DNA of 55,323 bases from Eubacterium sp. (GTDB lineage Bacteria > Bacillota > Clostridia > Lachnospirales > Lachnospiraceae), in contig JAGBBZ010000018.1 of assembly GCA_017938215.1 (NCBI GenBank), positions 1 through 55,323 of the forward strand, written 5' to 3'. Under the pieces are notes generated by a model. It was given only the letters and a program-made list of their open reading frames with translations. It searched no databases and was not told the origin of the DNA. Shown here piece by piece: positions 8,529-17,288 of this stretch (positions within the stretch are counted from its first letter, which is position 1; every line of letters begins with the position of its first letter). The position numbers and the translations under genes were made by a program.

Positions 8529-9002
8529 TTAATATACCAATCGTTCTTCCGTAATTCCATCCAATACTTCCGTCAAATATTTTTCTGCCAGATACTTTGC
8601 CATCGGAAGATTCAAATCCAAATAATTGCCACACTCCACCGGTGACGCCCCTGGAATTTCACCTTCATAATCCTTCACAAAAGTAAACATTTCTTTTAAC
8701 AAAGGTACCACGTCTGCAGACTCGTATTCACCTGCGAGAATCAGATAAAATCCAGTGCGGCATCCCATTGGTCCAAAGTACACGATCTTGTCACTCATCG
8801 TATCGTGATTACGCAAAAATGTCGCCCCCAAATGCTCCAACGCATGAATCTCCGCCGTATTCATCACTGGTTCAAAATTTGGTCGTGTCATACGGATATC
8901 AAAGGTTGTGACAATATCGTTGCCAGTGCAATCCTTTCTGGACACATACACTCCTGGTAATAACTTTAAATGATCTACTGTAAAACTTGCAATCGTTTCC
9001 AT
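8529..9002 (-). CDS. luxS: S-ribosylhomocysteine lyase LuxS
   Basis: The 157-residue enzyme splits S-ribosylhomocysteine into homocysteine and DPD, the precursor of autoinducer-2, as part of methyl-cycle recycling. The metal site is visible as His53 and His57 of the HALEH motif plus Cys124 in SPVECGNY. Catalytic Glu56 and Cys81 (GPMGCRTG) are present. Length matches the family. ATG at 9002 follows CAGGAGG. It heads a tightly packed group with two unknown genes and ybaK. Confidence 0.96.
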   Translation of the reverse strand: METIASFTVDHLKLLPGVYVSRKDCTGNDIVTTFDIRMTRPNFEPVMNTAEIHALEHLGATFLRNHDTMSDKIVYFGPMGCRTGFYLILAGEYESADVVPLLKEMFTFVKDYEGEIPGASPVECGNYLDLNLPMAKYLAEKYLTEVLDGITEERLVY

Positions 9003-9033
9003 ATTTTCCTCCTGTATTCATCGATAGAATCAA

Positions 9034-9079
9034 AAGAGAGCCAGTCCTTGCGAACAACTTCGCAGCAATCGGCTCTCTT
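9034..9079 (-). terminator. Terminator downstream of ilvE
   Basis: On the minus strand AAGAGAGCC (9079-9071) pairs with GGCTCTCTT (9042-9034) and runs into TTTT. It lies between ilvE and luxS. Confidence 0.8.
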
Positions 9080-9104
9080 CCGCTTTACACGGTTCCACTC
9101 ATCA

Positions 9105-10130
9105 TCACTTTAATACTTTAATCCAACCTTCTGGTGCTTCGATGCGTCCCATCTGCATACCAGTCAAAGTGTCATAAAGTTTCTGGGTCACTTCCCCCAT
9201 CTTCTCCATGCCACTTGGAAGGCAAATTTCTTTTCCATGATCTACAATTTTTCCAACTGGAGAGATAACTGCCGCGGTTCCACAAAGTCCACACTCTGCA
9301 AAATCCGGTACCTCGTCCAAATATACTTCACGCTCTTCTACTTCCAATCCAAGGTGATCTCTAGCAATCGTCACGAGAGAACGTCTTGTGATAGAAGGAA
9401 GAATACTGTCAGACTTTGGTGTAACTACCTTTCCATCCTTTGTAACAAAGATAAAGTTCGCACCACCAGTCTCCTCAACCTTTGTACGTGTCTTCGGATC
9501 CAGATACATATTTTCTGCATATCCCTGATTATGCGCATCTACGATAGCATGTAGACTCATGGCATAATTCAAGCCAGCTTTAATATGTCCGGTACCATTT
9601 GGAGCGGCACGGTCAAAATCACTAACACGAATGGTAATTGGCTTTGCACCACCCTTGAAGTAAGGTCCTACTGGTGTACAGAACACACGGAACTGATACT
9701 CCGTAGCAGGCGCTACACCGATAACTGGTCCAATACCAAACATATATGGACGAACATAAAGAGTTGCGCCAGAACCATATGGTGGAACATAAGCTTCATT
9801 CGCCAATACGGTCTGCTCTACCGCTTCTACAAATTTATCTTCAGGAAATACTGGCATCTCCAGACGCTTCGCTGTATCTGCCATACGTTTTGCATTTAAG
9901 TCCGGACGGAAAATAACAATCTTTCCATCCTCCCATGTATAGGCTTTCAATCCCTCAAAACATGTCTGGGCATACTGAAGAACACAAGCACACTCGCTCA
10001 TAGTAATCATCGAATCCTCGATCAATGCTCCCTCATCCCATGCACCATCTTTGTAATTTGCAACAAATCGCTTGTCGGTCTCATGATAACCAAAACCTAG
10101 ATTTGCCCAATCAATATTTTTCTTTTCCAT
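9105..10130 (-). CDS. ilvE: Branched-chain amino acid aminotransferase
   Basis: The 341-residue PLP enzyme (fold type IV, BCAT group) transfers amino groups between glutamate and the keto acids of Leu, Ile and Val. The PLP lysine is Lys184 in GTGHIKAGLNYA. The family loops YAQTCFEGLKAY and VEETGGANFIFV are present. Length fits the longer BCAT-II-like form. It stands alone with its own promoter (10190-10218) and terminator. Confidence 0.94.
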   Translation of the reverse strand: MEKKNIDWANLGFGYHETDKRFVANYKDGAWDEGALIEDSMITMSECACVLQYAQTCFEGLKAYTWEDGKIVIFRPDLNAKRMADTAKRLEMPVFPEDKFVEAVEQTVLANEAYVPPYGSGATLYVRPYMFGIGPVIGVAPATEYQFRVFCTPVGPYFKGGAKPITIRVSDFDRAAPNGTGHIKAGLNYAMSLHAIVDAHNQGYAENMYLDPKTRTKVEETGGANFIFVTKDGKVVTPKSDSILPSITRRSLVTIARDHLGLEVEEREVYLDEVPDFAECGLCGTAAVISPVGKIVDHGKEICLPSGMEKMGEVTQKLYDTLTGMQMGRIEAPEGWIKVLK

Positions 10131-10189
10131 AATCTCGTACTTCCTTTATCCTTATTTTTGAGTAACACGCTCAAATCATCACTGTTTTT

Positions 10190-10218
10190 AGTTTACTCCC
10201 CTGTGCAAAAACTGTCAA
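10190..10218 (-). promoter_or_regulatory. ilvE promoter
   Basis: TTGACA (10218-10213), 17 nt, TAAACT (10195-10190) on the minus strand, about 60 nt upstream of the ilvE start. Confidence 0.7.
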
Positions 10219-10225
10219 GGAAAAA

Positions 10226-10867
10226 CTAATTCATTACCTTAATGGCTTCGATTACCGGCTGATGAGATTGTTCAACTGTTCCATTGCCATCGATTACAGG
10301 GGTATCCTGACAAATTTTGTCCACAATGTCCATTCCCTCTGTTACTTTTCCAAAAGCTGCATACTGACCATCCAAGTGAGACGCATCCTGATGCATAATA
10401 AAGAACTGAGAACTAGCACTATCCGGATCCTGAGATCTCGCCATAGAAATCACACCACGCTCATGCTTCATATTATTCTCCACACCATTGGACGAAAATT
10501 CACCTTTGATCGTAACGTCGGATCCACCGGTTCCATTACCAAGTGGATCTCCTCCCTGAATCATAAACCCGGAGATAATTCGGTGAAATGTTAAGCCATT
10601 ATAGAATCCATCATTTGCAAGGTTTACAAAATTCGTAACCGTAATTGGCGCCACATCTGCGTCCAATTCCACTTTGATAATTCCATAATTTTTTACATGA
10701 ATCTCAACATTTTTCTTTCCAGTTAATTGTTCCCCACTCTTTGCAGTGGACTCATTTTTTGTTTCCACCTTTTTCGTATCTTCTTTTACCGCACTTTGCG
10801 TTCCACATCCTACAAGGCCAAGCATCATAACCGATGCCATTAAAATCATAGAAATTATTTTTCTCAT
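10226..10867 (-). CDS. Cyclophilin-type peptidyl-prolyl isomerase lipoprotein
   Basis: This 213-residue protein starts MRKIISMILM, with a lipobox LVGC (Cys21), so it should be a membrane-anchored lipoprotein facing outward. A Thr/Lys/Glu linker is followed by a cyclophilin domain with FHRIISGFMIQGGDP (catalytic Arg and Phe/Met) and SSQFFIMHQDASHLDG. The tryptophan that gives cyclosporin sensitivity in human CypA is His here, as in many bacterial forms. ATG at 10867 follows AAGGAG; an upstream ATG at 10903 overlaps the previous gene and is rejected. It lies 26 nt after the aminopropyltransferase gene and may be co-transcribed with it. Confidence 0.9.
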   Translation of the reverse strand: MRKIISMILMASVMMLGLVGCGTQSAVKEDTKKVETKNESTAKSGEQLTGKKNVEIHVKNYGIIKVELDADVAPITVTNFVNLANDGFYNGLTFHRIISGFMIQGGDPLGNGTGGSDVTIKGEFSSNGVENNMKHERGVISMARSQDPDSASSQFFIMHQDASHLDGQYAAFGKVTEGMDIVDKICQDTPVIDGNGTVEQSHQPVIEAIKVMN

Positions 10868-10893
10868 TATTACAAATCTCCTTTTTAAATTTT

Positions 10894-12396
10894 TTAATCC
10901 CAATTTTTTACCGCTTCCAGATAATACTGAATCAGTGTTGGTTTTGATAATTGATTTACTTCTAATTCTTTTTCCGGTTGCTCATCTTTTCCAAAGTAAA
11001 ATAGTCCATTTATATTTTCATTTGTGAGATATTTTGTCTCCACTTGGATGGAAAAATCCGAAGCCAATTCTTGCTTTGACGCCAAATTAAACCCCCAATC
11101 TCCGAAAGCCGGCACTTGCAAATGATACGGTTTTACAAAAAAACCTTCACTGGCAATGGTTTTGTTAATACACCAAAACGCCTCTGTGGCATAGTACGGA
11201 CTGGTGGACTGTACCGTCATAATTCCATCTTCATTTAGTGCATTGTGACACAGCCGATAAAACACATTGGTGTACAATTTGTTCAACGTCTCATTGTTCG
11301 GATCCGGGAAATCCACAATGATCACATCATACTTTTCCGTGGTGTTTTCCAAAAACTCATAGGCGTCCTGAGTGTGGATCGTAAGGCGATCGCTATCCAA
11401 AGAACCTTGATTCAATGCTGTTACATTTGGATCTTCGCTACACAGCCGAATCATTTCTTCGTCCAGATCCACCAGCGTAATATGACTCTCGGGATATTTC
11501 AAAATCTCCCGCACCGCCAAGCCGTCACCTCCACCTAGAACCAGTACCTTGTCCCGTTTTACTGCCTTTGACATGGGCACGTGTACCAGAGCCTCGTGAT
11601 ATCGGTACTCATCCAGGGAGCAAAACTGTACGTTTCCATCCAAAAACAGCCGCAGATCATCTCGATGTTTGGTCATGACAATGTGTTGATATTTCGTATG
11701 CTCCGACAATATTACCTTATCACGATACAAACCACCCTCAATGTACTTTGAAATATTCTCCGAAAATAGCATTCCAAATACCATACCGATAAAGAGAGCG
11801 CCCGTGGCAATTTTGTATACTTTCACCTGTTTGATCCGTTTTGAATATTTGAACAAAATCAATATCGCCGCCAAAATATTCATACAACCGGTAAGAAATG
11901 CTGTGGCAAAATACCCAAGCTGTGGTAGCAGCAAAAGAGGAAATGCAATGGAACCAATCAAGCTTCCCACATAGTCAAAGCTAAACAGAGAAGAAATGGT
12001 AATACGCAAATTTTCCTCATCCTTCTCGATGATTCGAGTTAACAACGGAATTTCCACTCCCACTAAGGTTCCAATGGTAATGATTTCCATGTACATAACA
12101 ATCTGATAGGTTTTCAAATACAGGTGGGATAAAAAGAGCACCAGCGAACTAATACCGCCGATTACACCTACCCCAATTTCAATCAGCACAAACCAGTTAA
12201 ACAGATTTTTCTTCATAAATCGGGACAAGTAGGAACCAAGTCCCATGGCCGCCATGTATAGGCCAATGGTGATGGAATACTGCATGGTGCTGTCCCCCAC
12301 CAGGTACGAACTCACCGCGCTAATGATTAATTCATAACAAATAGAACACCCTGAAATAATCAGGGTGGTCAACATTAATAATCTGTAATTCTTCAT
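10894..12396 (-). CDS. Membrane-anchored spermidine-synthase-like aminopropyltransferase
   Basis: The 500-residue protein has about seven hydrophobic segments in its first 210 residues, then a class I methyltransferase-fold domain of the spermidine synthase family. The cofactor site VLVLGGGDGLAVREIL, the acidic strand ITLVDLDEEM and the catalytic-type IIVDFPDP motif are intact. Transfer of an aminopropyl group from decarboxylated SAM is expected, but the membrane half and the neighbours suggest an acceptor other than free putrescine. The start overlaps the DUF350 stop (TGATG). An AdoMet decarboxylase gene three genes upstream would supply the donor. Confidence 0.85.
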   Translation of the reverse strand: MKNYRLLMLTTLIISGCSICYELIISAVSSYLVGDSTMQYSITIGLYMAAMGLGSYLSRFMKKNLFNWFVLIEIGVGVIGGISSLVLFLSHLYLKTYQIVMYMEIITIGTLVGVEIPLLTRIIEKDEENLRITISSLFSFDYVGSLIGSIAFPLLLLPQLGYFATAFLTGCMNILAAILILFKYSKRIKQVKVYKIATGALFIGMVFGMLFSENISKYIEGGLYRDKVILSEHTKYQHIVMTKHRDDLRLFLDGNVQFCSLDEYRYHEALVHVPMSKAVKRDKVLVLGGGDGLAVREILKYPESHITLVDLDEEMIRLCSEDPNVTALNQGSLDSDRLTIHTQDAYEFLENTTEKYDVIIVDFPDPNNETLNKLYTNVFYRLCHNALNEDGIMTVQSTSPYYATEAFWCINKTIASEGFFVKPYHLQVPAFGDWGFNLASKQELASDFSIQVETKYLTNENINGLFYFGKDEQPEKELEVNQLSKPTLIQYYLEAVKNWD

Positions 12397-12827
12397 CAGT
12401 AAATAACTCCGCTGATAACAGCTGCAAGACCAACAAAGATACCAAATACCATAATACCTGCTGCCGCATTGCCTTTGCCAATTTCATCGTTCAAGTTGTA
12501 CTGCTTGTTGAACAGATTCACAACAACATAACCAAGCATCAAGAATACGATACCAAGTGCAAAATACAATATCGTTCCACCAATTCCAGCAACCAAAGAC
12601 TCTTCCACTGCCTCTGCTGCTGGGGAGATAATTGCAGAACGCAAGATTACGCCGATTCCGATAAAGGAACCTGCACTCAGCCAACCTACTGCTACATTTC
12701 CTTTCTTAATCTCTGTTGGGAAATGACAAGGTACGATAAGGTCAATGAGGAAGTTTCCTACCATCATCAAAACAATACCAATTACAGAAAAAATTGCAAC
12801 ATTTACAATATCCATTACTACATTCAT
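12396..12827 (-). CDS. DUF350 (YjfL-like) integral membrane protein
   Basis: This 143-residue protein has four hydrophobic segments arranged as two similar halves. Each half ends in a G-N-x-A-x-G pattern: KKGNVAVGWLSAGSFIGIGV and GKGNAAAGIMVFGIFVGLAA. This internal duplication is typical of DUF350 proteins. The biochemical role is unknown. It is translationally coupled to the aminopropyltransferase. From memory, the same pairing occurs in other phyla, for example near speE of Mycobacterium tuberculosis and near yjfC in E. coli. Confidence 0.85.
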   Translation of the reverse strand: MNVVMDIVNVAIFSVIGIVLMMVGNFLIDLIVPCHFPTEIKKGNVAVGWLSAGSFIGIGVILRSAIISPAAEAVEESLVAGIGGTILYFALGIVFLMLGYVVVNLFNKQYNLNDEIGKGNAAAGIMVFGIFVGLAAVISGVIY

Positions 12828-12847
12828 CTCTTTATATCCTCCATTTC

Positions 12848-13972
12848 TTATTTACCACCGCTAAATCCACCACCGGACGAGCTTCTGCTTCGCGCACTTG
12901 CCTGTCGCACACTGGATGAATAACTACTATAGGTATCTGTCGTGTTGTAACTAACTGGATCATCATCAAATCCACCATATGGGGAAGAGTAATCCGTATA
13001 CGTGGAACTATCGCTGGAATATCCTCGTGAATAATAAAATCTGCGATAGTATCTATGTGTATAACGGCTGGAACGATACGGCTGGCTGTCATTGGTATAC
13101 GCAAACTTACGTGTGGATACCTGAACCAATACGTCATTACCATCCTCCGACATATAAACCAAACAATACTCCTTCGTCGTCATGATAGCAACACTCTCGT
13201 CATCATCTTCTTCATTCTGCTGAACGTCTGTGGTATTACCATCAACCGCATCGATAATATCCTTTGCCGTGGCATCCAATGTCAAATTCGACTTATACAC
13301 ATCTGCTTTCTCACCATCTTCTCCTGTTACTGAAGTGGTATATGTATATGTGCTTGTGTTCTTTTCCAAATGTTTTGCAATGGTTGCTCGCATTCCACCA
13401 AACGCCCCTAAAAGCGGTCCTCCGACAGAGAACAATACGGCAATGGTAATGATCCATTTTACAATCTTTGCTCCCGCATCTACTGCCTTACCGCCACCAG
13501 ATGACATCTGGGCTCCAGACTGAAAGCCTGCCTGGCTCCCCATCGTGGCACTGGCCCCATGACTGACCACTTGAATCTCATTGGCATCCAGATAGTATCC
13601 CGTGGAAGTTTCTGTTCCATCTTCCCATACCTCATAGGATACAATTTTCTCTTCTGTTACATCTTCGTACTCTGTGAATTTTGCGCGTTCACCCGGATCC
13701 ACGTCCACATTTCCCCAAGCACCCACAACAATCTCCACACCTTGATCCACTTCATGGTAGCCATTGGTAGAAGCGTTCCATGTTGCTTCGGATATCGAAT
13801 ACTCATTGTATGTCGTATCGATACTCAACCATTTTTCGCGACTGGTACCTTGTGAAAACAATCGGTACTCGTCCCATAAACAATTGTCCACTTGATTTCG
13901 ATAACGAATCTTGCCGACAACATTATAAACCTCTCCGTCCACTCGGAGTACGTCACCTACTGAATATTCCAC
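12848..13972 (-). CDS. DUF4178 protein with membrane segment and Tyr/Ser-rich tail
   Basis: The 374-residue product begins with a beta-rich DUF4178 domain (YSVGDVLRVDGEVYNVVGKI to about residue 135). One or two hydrophobic stretches follow near residues 165-195, then a region of alternating strands. The last 75 residues are low complexity, rich in Tyr, Ser, Arg and Gly and ending GGGFSGGK. No signal peptide is seen. The start is GTG at 13972, with GGAAGGGG upstream. It lies 20 nt before the DUF350 gene and 60 nt after speD. The function is not known; the neighbours tie it to polyamine-type chemistry at the membrane. Confidence 0.75.
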   Translation of the reverse strand: MEYSVGDVLRVDGEVYNVVGKIRYRNQVDNCLWDEYRLFSQGTSREKWLSIDTTYNEYSISEATWNASTNGYHEVDQGVEIVVGAWGNVDVDPGERAKFTEYEDVTEEKIVSYEVWEDGTETSTGYYLDANEIQVVSHGASATMGSQAGFQSGAQMSSGGGKAVDAGAKIVKWIITIAVLFSVGGPLLGAFGGMRATIAKHLEKNTSTYTYTTSVTGEDGEKADVYKSNLTLDATAKDIIDAVDGNTTDVQQNEEDDDESVAIMTTKEYCLVYMSEDGNDVLVQVSTRKFAYTNDSQPYRSSRYTHRYYRRFYYSRGYSSDSSTYTDYSSPYGGFDDDPVSYNTTDTYSSYSSSVRQASARSRSSSGGGFSGGK

Positions 13973-14032
13973 ACCAATCCCCTTCCTTTTTTATTTTTAT
14001 TTCGTAACTATTCACACATTCGTTCCTAATAG

Positions 14033-14377
14033 TTACATTATTTCACGTTCAAACTCCCTAACGACACGTCGTTTGGCGCCAAACGCTTTTTCTAATTGGT
14101 GAGCAATCTGCTCTGGCACTTGCTCACTACAGGAAAAAATGTCAATGGCTGCATAATTATGCTCCGGCCATGTATGGATGGAAAAATGGGACGTCGTAAT
14201 AACTGCAATATACGTAATCCCTATGGGTTCAAACTTATGTACACATTCTTCCACAATCTCTGCCTGTATGTCGCGAATCGCCTCTCTGGCAATCATTTTT
14301 ACCCGTTCCAGATCATCTAAAACCGCCGCATCACAATCATACAAATCCACAAAAAGCTGGCTTGCCATATCCCTCAC
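14033..14377 (-). CDS. speD: S-adenosylmethionine decarboxylase proenzyme (SpeD)
   Basis: The 114-residue prokaryotic-type enzyme makes decarboxylated SAM and self-cleaves to form a pyruvoyl group. From the GTG at 14377, the numbering matches the well-studied Thermotoga enzyme: Ser63 (pyruvoyl), His68, Cys83, and substrate residues Phe49, Trp70 and Glu72, in HKFEP, SHFSIHTWPE and DIFSC. The residue before Ser63 is Thr, where most enzymes have Glu, so processing may differ. A later ATG at 14368 is possible. It heads the module and has its own promoter. Confidence 0.9.
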   Translation of the reverse strand: MRDMASQLFVDLYDCDAAVLDDLERVKMIAREAIRDIQAEIVEECVHKFEPIGITYIAVITTSHFSIHTWPEHNYAAIDIFSCSEQVPEQIAHQLEKAFGAKRRVVREFEREIM

Positions 14378-14401
14378 TCTCTCCTCTACATTAGTATGTA
14401 C

Positions 14402-14430
14402 AGTATAACATTATTTTACAAAATCTTCAA
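14402..14430 (-). promoter_or_regulatory. Promoter of the speD module
   Basis: TTGAAG (14430-14425), 17 nt, TATACT (14407-14402) on the minus strand. It is about 25 nt upstream of the speD start, so the 5' leader is short. Confidence 0.7.
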
Positions 14431-14485
14431 CCTATTTCCCAAAAAAGAAGTTTTTCATCTCCCACTTGATATTCCAGTGCCATAA

Positions 14486-15394
14486 TCATATTCTCCCTTC
14501 ATCGCATGGAAAGCTCACTCGTATTTTAAAATAATGATCACTCTTTTCTGCCTCCATGCTACCATTCATTTTTTCTGTAAGATTTTTAGCAATTGCCAGT
14601 CCTAATCCAGTAGAGGAATGGGTTCTGGCAGAATCCGCTTTATAAAACCGTGTAAATACTTTTTCGATATCTATTTCAGCCATATTTTTTACGTCATTTC
14701 TACACTCAAATACAACTCTGCCATGGTCTTCAAAAAGACGAAGACCGATTTCCTTTTCGCCGTGCTCCATGGCATTTTTGATGATATTTTGCAATATGCG
14801 TATGATAGCTTCGCGGTTCCCGTTTATTATACAATTATCTTCCATATAGTCAACCTTTGGTTCAATATTACGAAGGGTAAATTCTTCGTAAAACGAGAAT
14901 GTGGTATCATACACGCACTTACCAAAATCCATATTTTCCAAAGCAAATTCATACTGTTCATTTTGTAGTTTGGTATAGGTAAATAACTCCTCCAGCATGT
15001 TGCCGAGGTCATCAATTCTCCCTCGTATAATCGATGCATATTTTTCTCTTTCTTCCGCGGAATCACTCTGTTGTAATAGCTGAAAATAGCCATCCAAGGA
15101 GGTCAATGGCGTCCGTATATCATGAGAGATATTCGTAATGGTTTCCTTCAATAGTTCCTCATTTTTCTTTGTCTGACGATTGGTTTTTCGGAACTGTTTT
15201 AGCACCTCATTGATCTCATCTTTTAGCGTATTTAACTCAGGGAATCCCCCCTCCCCCTGCAGTATCATATTGGTATCCTGCTCTTTTATAAACGCCAAGT
15301 GGCGACAGGTTTTCTTTACCTGTCGCCGATCGTTGGCCAATGTTATTCCTAATCCAATTGCTACTATGGTGGCTATGATTGCCCAAATCACCAT
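14486..15394 (-). CDS. Sensor histidine kinase of the ABC/two-component operon
   Basis: The 302-residue kinase has one N-terminal membrane segment (IIATIVAIGLGI) and no sizeable extracellular domain. A coiled linker follows, then the H-box NISHDIRTPLTSL with phospho-accepting His91. The ATPase domain has N-box NIIKNAMEHGE and G-box STGLGLAIAKNL. The absence of a sensor domain fits the intramembrane-sensing kinases that work with ABC transporters against peptide antibiotics. The start follows GGAAGGAG, 20 nt after the permease stop. Confidence 0.88.
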   Translation of the reverse strand: MVIWAIIATIVAIGLGITLANDRRQVKKTCRHLAFIKEQDTNMILQGEGGFPELNTLKDEINEVLKQFRKTNRQTKKNEELLKETITNISHDIRTPLTSLDGYFQLLQQSDSAEEREKYASIIRGRIDDLGNMLEELFTYTKLQNEQYEFALENMDFGKCVYDTTFSFYEEFTLRNIEPKVDYMEDNCIINGNREAIIRILQNIIKNAMEHGEKEIGLRLFEDHGRVVFECRNDVKNMAEIDIEKVFTRFYKADSARTHSSTGLGLAIAKNLTEKMNGSMEAEKSDHYFKIRVSFPCDEGRI

Positions 15395-15414
15395 ACTGCC
15401 ACTCCTTCCATGTA

Positions 15415-16299
15415 TTACCTCACATCTCGGTTTTGCACCTCAGAACATGTCGCCAAAATAAAAATCACAATAAATATCACACCTACAACAATACTTCGTA
15501 CCCAATCTTTTGCATCCATACTCAACGAGCAGGTGGTCACATTCATTTCGATGGCATATTGACTCAGGTTCACGTCTTGCAACCCGAAGCATTTATCCAA
15601 CAATTTGTCTCCCAGTGCATATAACATTACTGGTACTTTGCAAGCAATTAAGATGCCCACTGTCATGCTTAGCGCAGCACTTCGGAATACCATACATAAT
15701 GCTATGATCACACTGGCAAATCCCATATGTAACAGATACTGAATCCCCACGACTTTCAACGTATCAAGTACCGAATCCAGCACCATCTTTTCCCCAAAGA
15801 CAATCTTCCCTGTCACAAACATGGCAACACATATTACCAAAAACATAAGCGCCATCTGTGCCGCCACCGCCACTAGCTTTGAGCACACAAGCATCCATTT
15901 ATTTGGCAACTGCCCAGCGATATTTTTCACATAGCCATGCTTTTGCTCCGCATGAACAAATAATGCCACAAAGATCGCGCAAAGAACCAAAAACAATCCA
16001 CTGGCAAGCTGTGATTCCAGAAATTCAGGAAACGTTATCTTCCCATTTACCCATTCCGGACTTGACTGGGAATAAACACCGATGGAAAAGTCCATGGATT
16101 CCTCTCCTACAACTCCTGCAGACAATTCCGGCTTCTCGGGAACCACCCCCTGCTCCACCATATCTTCCTTTATGATATTAATATCTTCTTTCGTCATGGT
16201 TACGCAAAAAACAGAAAACATCAAGACAAATATCACCAATATTTTCGTAGACATGGCACGTAACATACGATATAAATCCATTCGTACTACATTAAACAT
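15415..16299 (-). CDS. ABC-2 type transporter permease
   Basis: The 294-residue membrane protein has an N-terminal segment (MSTKILVIFVLMFSVFCV), a roughly 70-residue outside loop and a cluster of five more hydrophobic segments. This is the layout of permeases in BcrAB/lantibiotic-immunity ABC exporters. ATG at 16299 is chosen because AGGAGG sits 8 nt upstream; a GTG at 16308 overlaps that site. It overlaps the ATPase gene by 8 nt. The substrate cannot be told from sequence. Confidence 0.82.
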   Translation of the reverse strand: MFNVVRMDLYRMLRAMSTKILVIFVLMFSVFCVTMTKEDINIIKEDMVEQGVVPEKPELSAGVVGEESMDFSIGVYSQSSPEWVNGKITFPEFLESQLASGLFLVLCAIFVALFVHAEQKHGYVKNIAGQLPNKWMLVCSKLVAVAAQMALMFLVICVAMFVTGKIVFGEKMVLDSVLDTLKVVGIQYLLHMGFASVIIALCMVFRSAALSMTVGILIACKVPVMLYALGDKLLDKCFGLQDVNLSQYAIEMNVTTCSLSMDAKDWVRSIVVGVIFIVIFILATCSEVQNRDVR

Positions 16300-17227
16300 T
16301 TGTCCCACCTCCTGTTAAACTCAGATAATAATCCTCCAGTGCCTCACGCTTCACCGCAATTTCACGGATTTTAATATCCGCGTCCGCCAGACGTCTTGCA
16401 ATTTCACCACTGTCATCCAGACGCTCATATATCTGTATTTCCTCCGACTCCAATACTTTATAATTGGTGATTCCCATTTCTTCTAATATGGTGCAAGTTT
16501 TCTTGGTATTATCCGTTCTCACCTTCATATGCTCGTTGCATTTTTCCAACAGTTCTTCTTTCGACAACTCCTGCAATAGCATTCCGCCATGAAGAATCCC
16601 ATAACTCGTGGCGATTTTTGACAGTTCCTCCAATATGTGACTGGAAATGATAAAGGTAATTCCATGTTCCCGATTTAGCACTTCGATAATCTCACGAATC
16701 TCCACAATTCCTTGGGGATCCAGACCATTAATCGGCTCATCCAGAATCACTAAATCCGGATTACCAATCAGCGCCAATGCAATTCCAAGTCTCTGCTTCA
16801 TACCCATGGAGAAATTTTTCACTGGCTTTCCCACCACGTGCTTCAACCCAACCACTTCCAGCGCTTCATCAATGGCCCCCATATCACGGACACCCATTGC
16901 CAGACATTTCAATTTCAAATTTTCATAGGCAGAAAGATCTGCATATACCCCTGGTGCCTCAATCAGAGCCCCGATTCGATGTTGTAATTTCCCTGCATCT
17001 TTCCCCGGATACCCGAACAAACAAACATCCCCCTCCGTGGGTTTTGCCAGCCCCGATATCATTCGCAAAATCGTAGTTTTTCCTGCGCCATTTCGCCCAA
17101 TCAGACCGTAAATATCACCCTTTTTCACATGCATATTTACGTGCTGCACTGCCTTCTGTAGTCGAAGACCATTGGACCAGTTACAATAATGTTTTGACAG
17201 ATTATTTGTCGTCAACAAATACTCCAT
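16292..17227 (-). CDS. ABC transporter ATP-binding protein (BcrA type)
   Basis: This 311-residue protein has Walker A GRNGAGKTT, the signature NFSMGMKQRLGIA (SMG in place of SGG, common in this group), Walker B LVILDEPINGLDP and the switch histidine in IISSHILEEL. A C-terminal 90-residue extension is typical of BcrA/SpaF exporter ATPases. It energises the adjacent permease and probably removes a lipid-targeting peptide or toxin from the membrane. GGAGG lies upstream of ATG 17227. Confidence 0.9.
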   Translation of the reverse strand: MEYLLTTNNLSKHYCNWSNGLRLQKAVQHVNMHVKKGDIYGLIGRNGAGKTTILRMISGLAKPTEGDVCLFGYPGKDAGKLQHRIGALIEAPGVYADLSAYENLKLKCLAMGVRDMGAIDEALEVVGLKHVVGKPVKNFSMGMKQRLGIALALIGNPDLVILDEPINGLDPQGIVEIREIIEVLNREHGITFIISSHILEELSKIATSYGILHGGMLLQELSKEELLEKCNEHMKVRTDNTKKTCTILEEMGITNYKVLESEEIQIYERLDDSGEIARRLADADIKIREIAVKREALEDYYLSLTGGGTNV

Positions 17228-17288
17228 TTCTTCTTACCTCCTTTGCTTACAATACCATCATATCTCCTAAGTGCAAATCAATCGCAAA

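Noticed and set aside
16299-16308. GTG start at 16308 for the ABC permease
   Set aside because: It overlaps the AGGAGG that serves the ATG at 16299.
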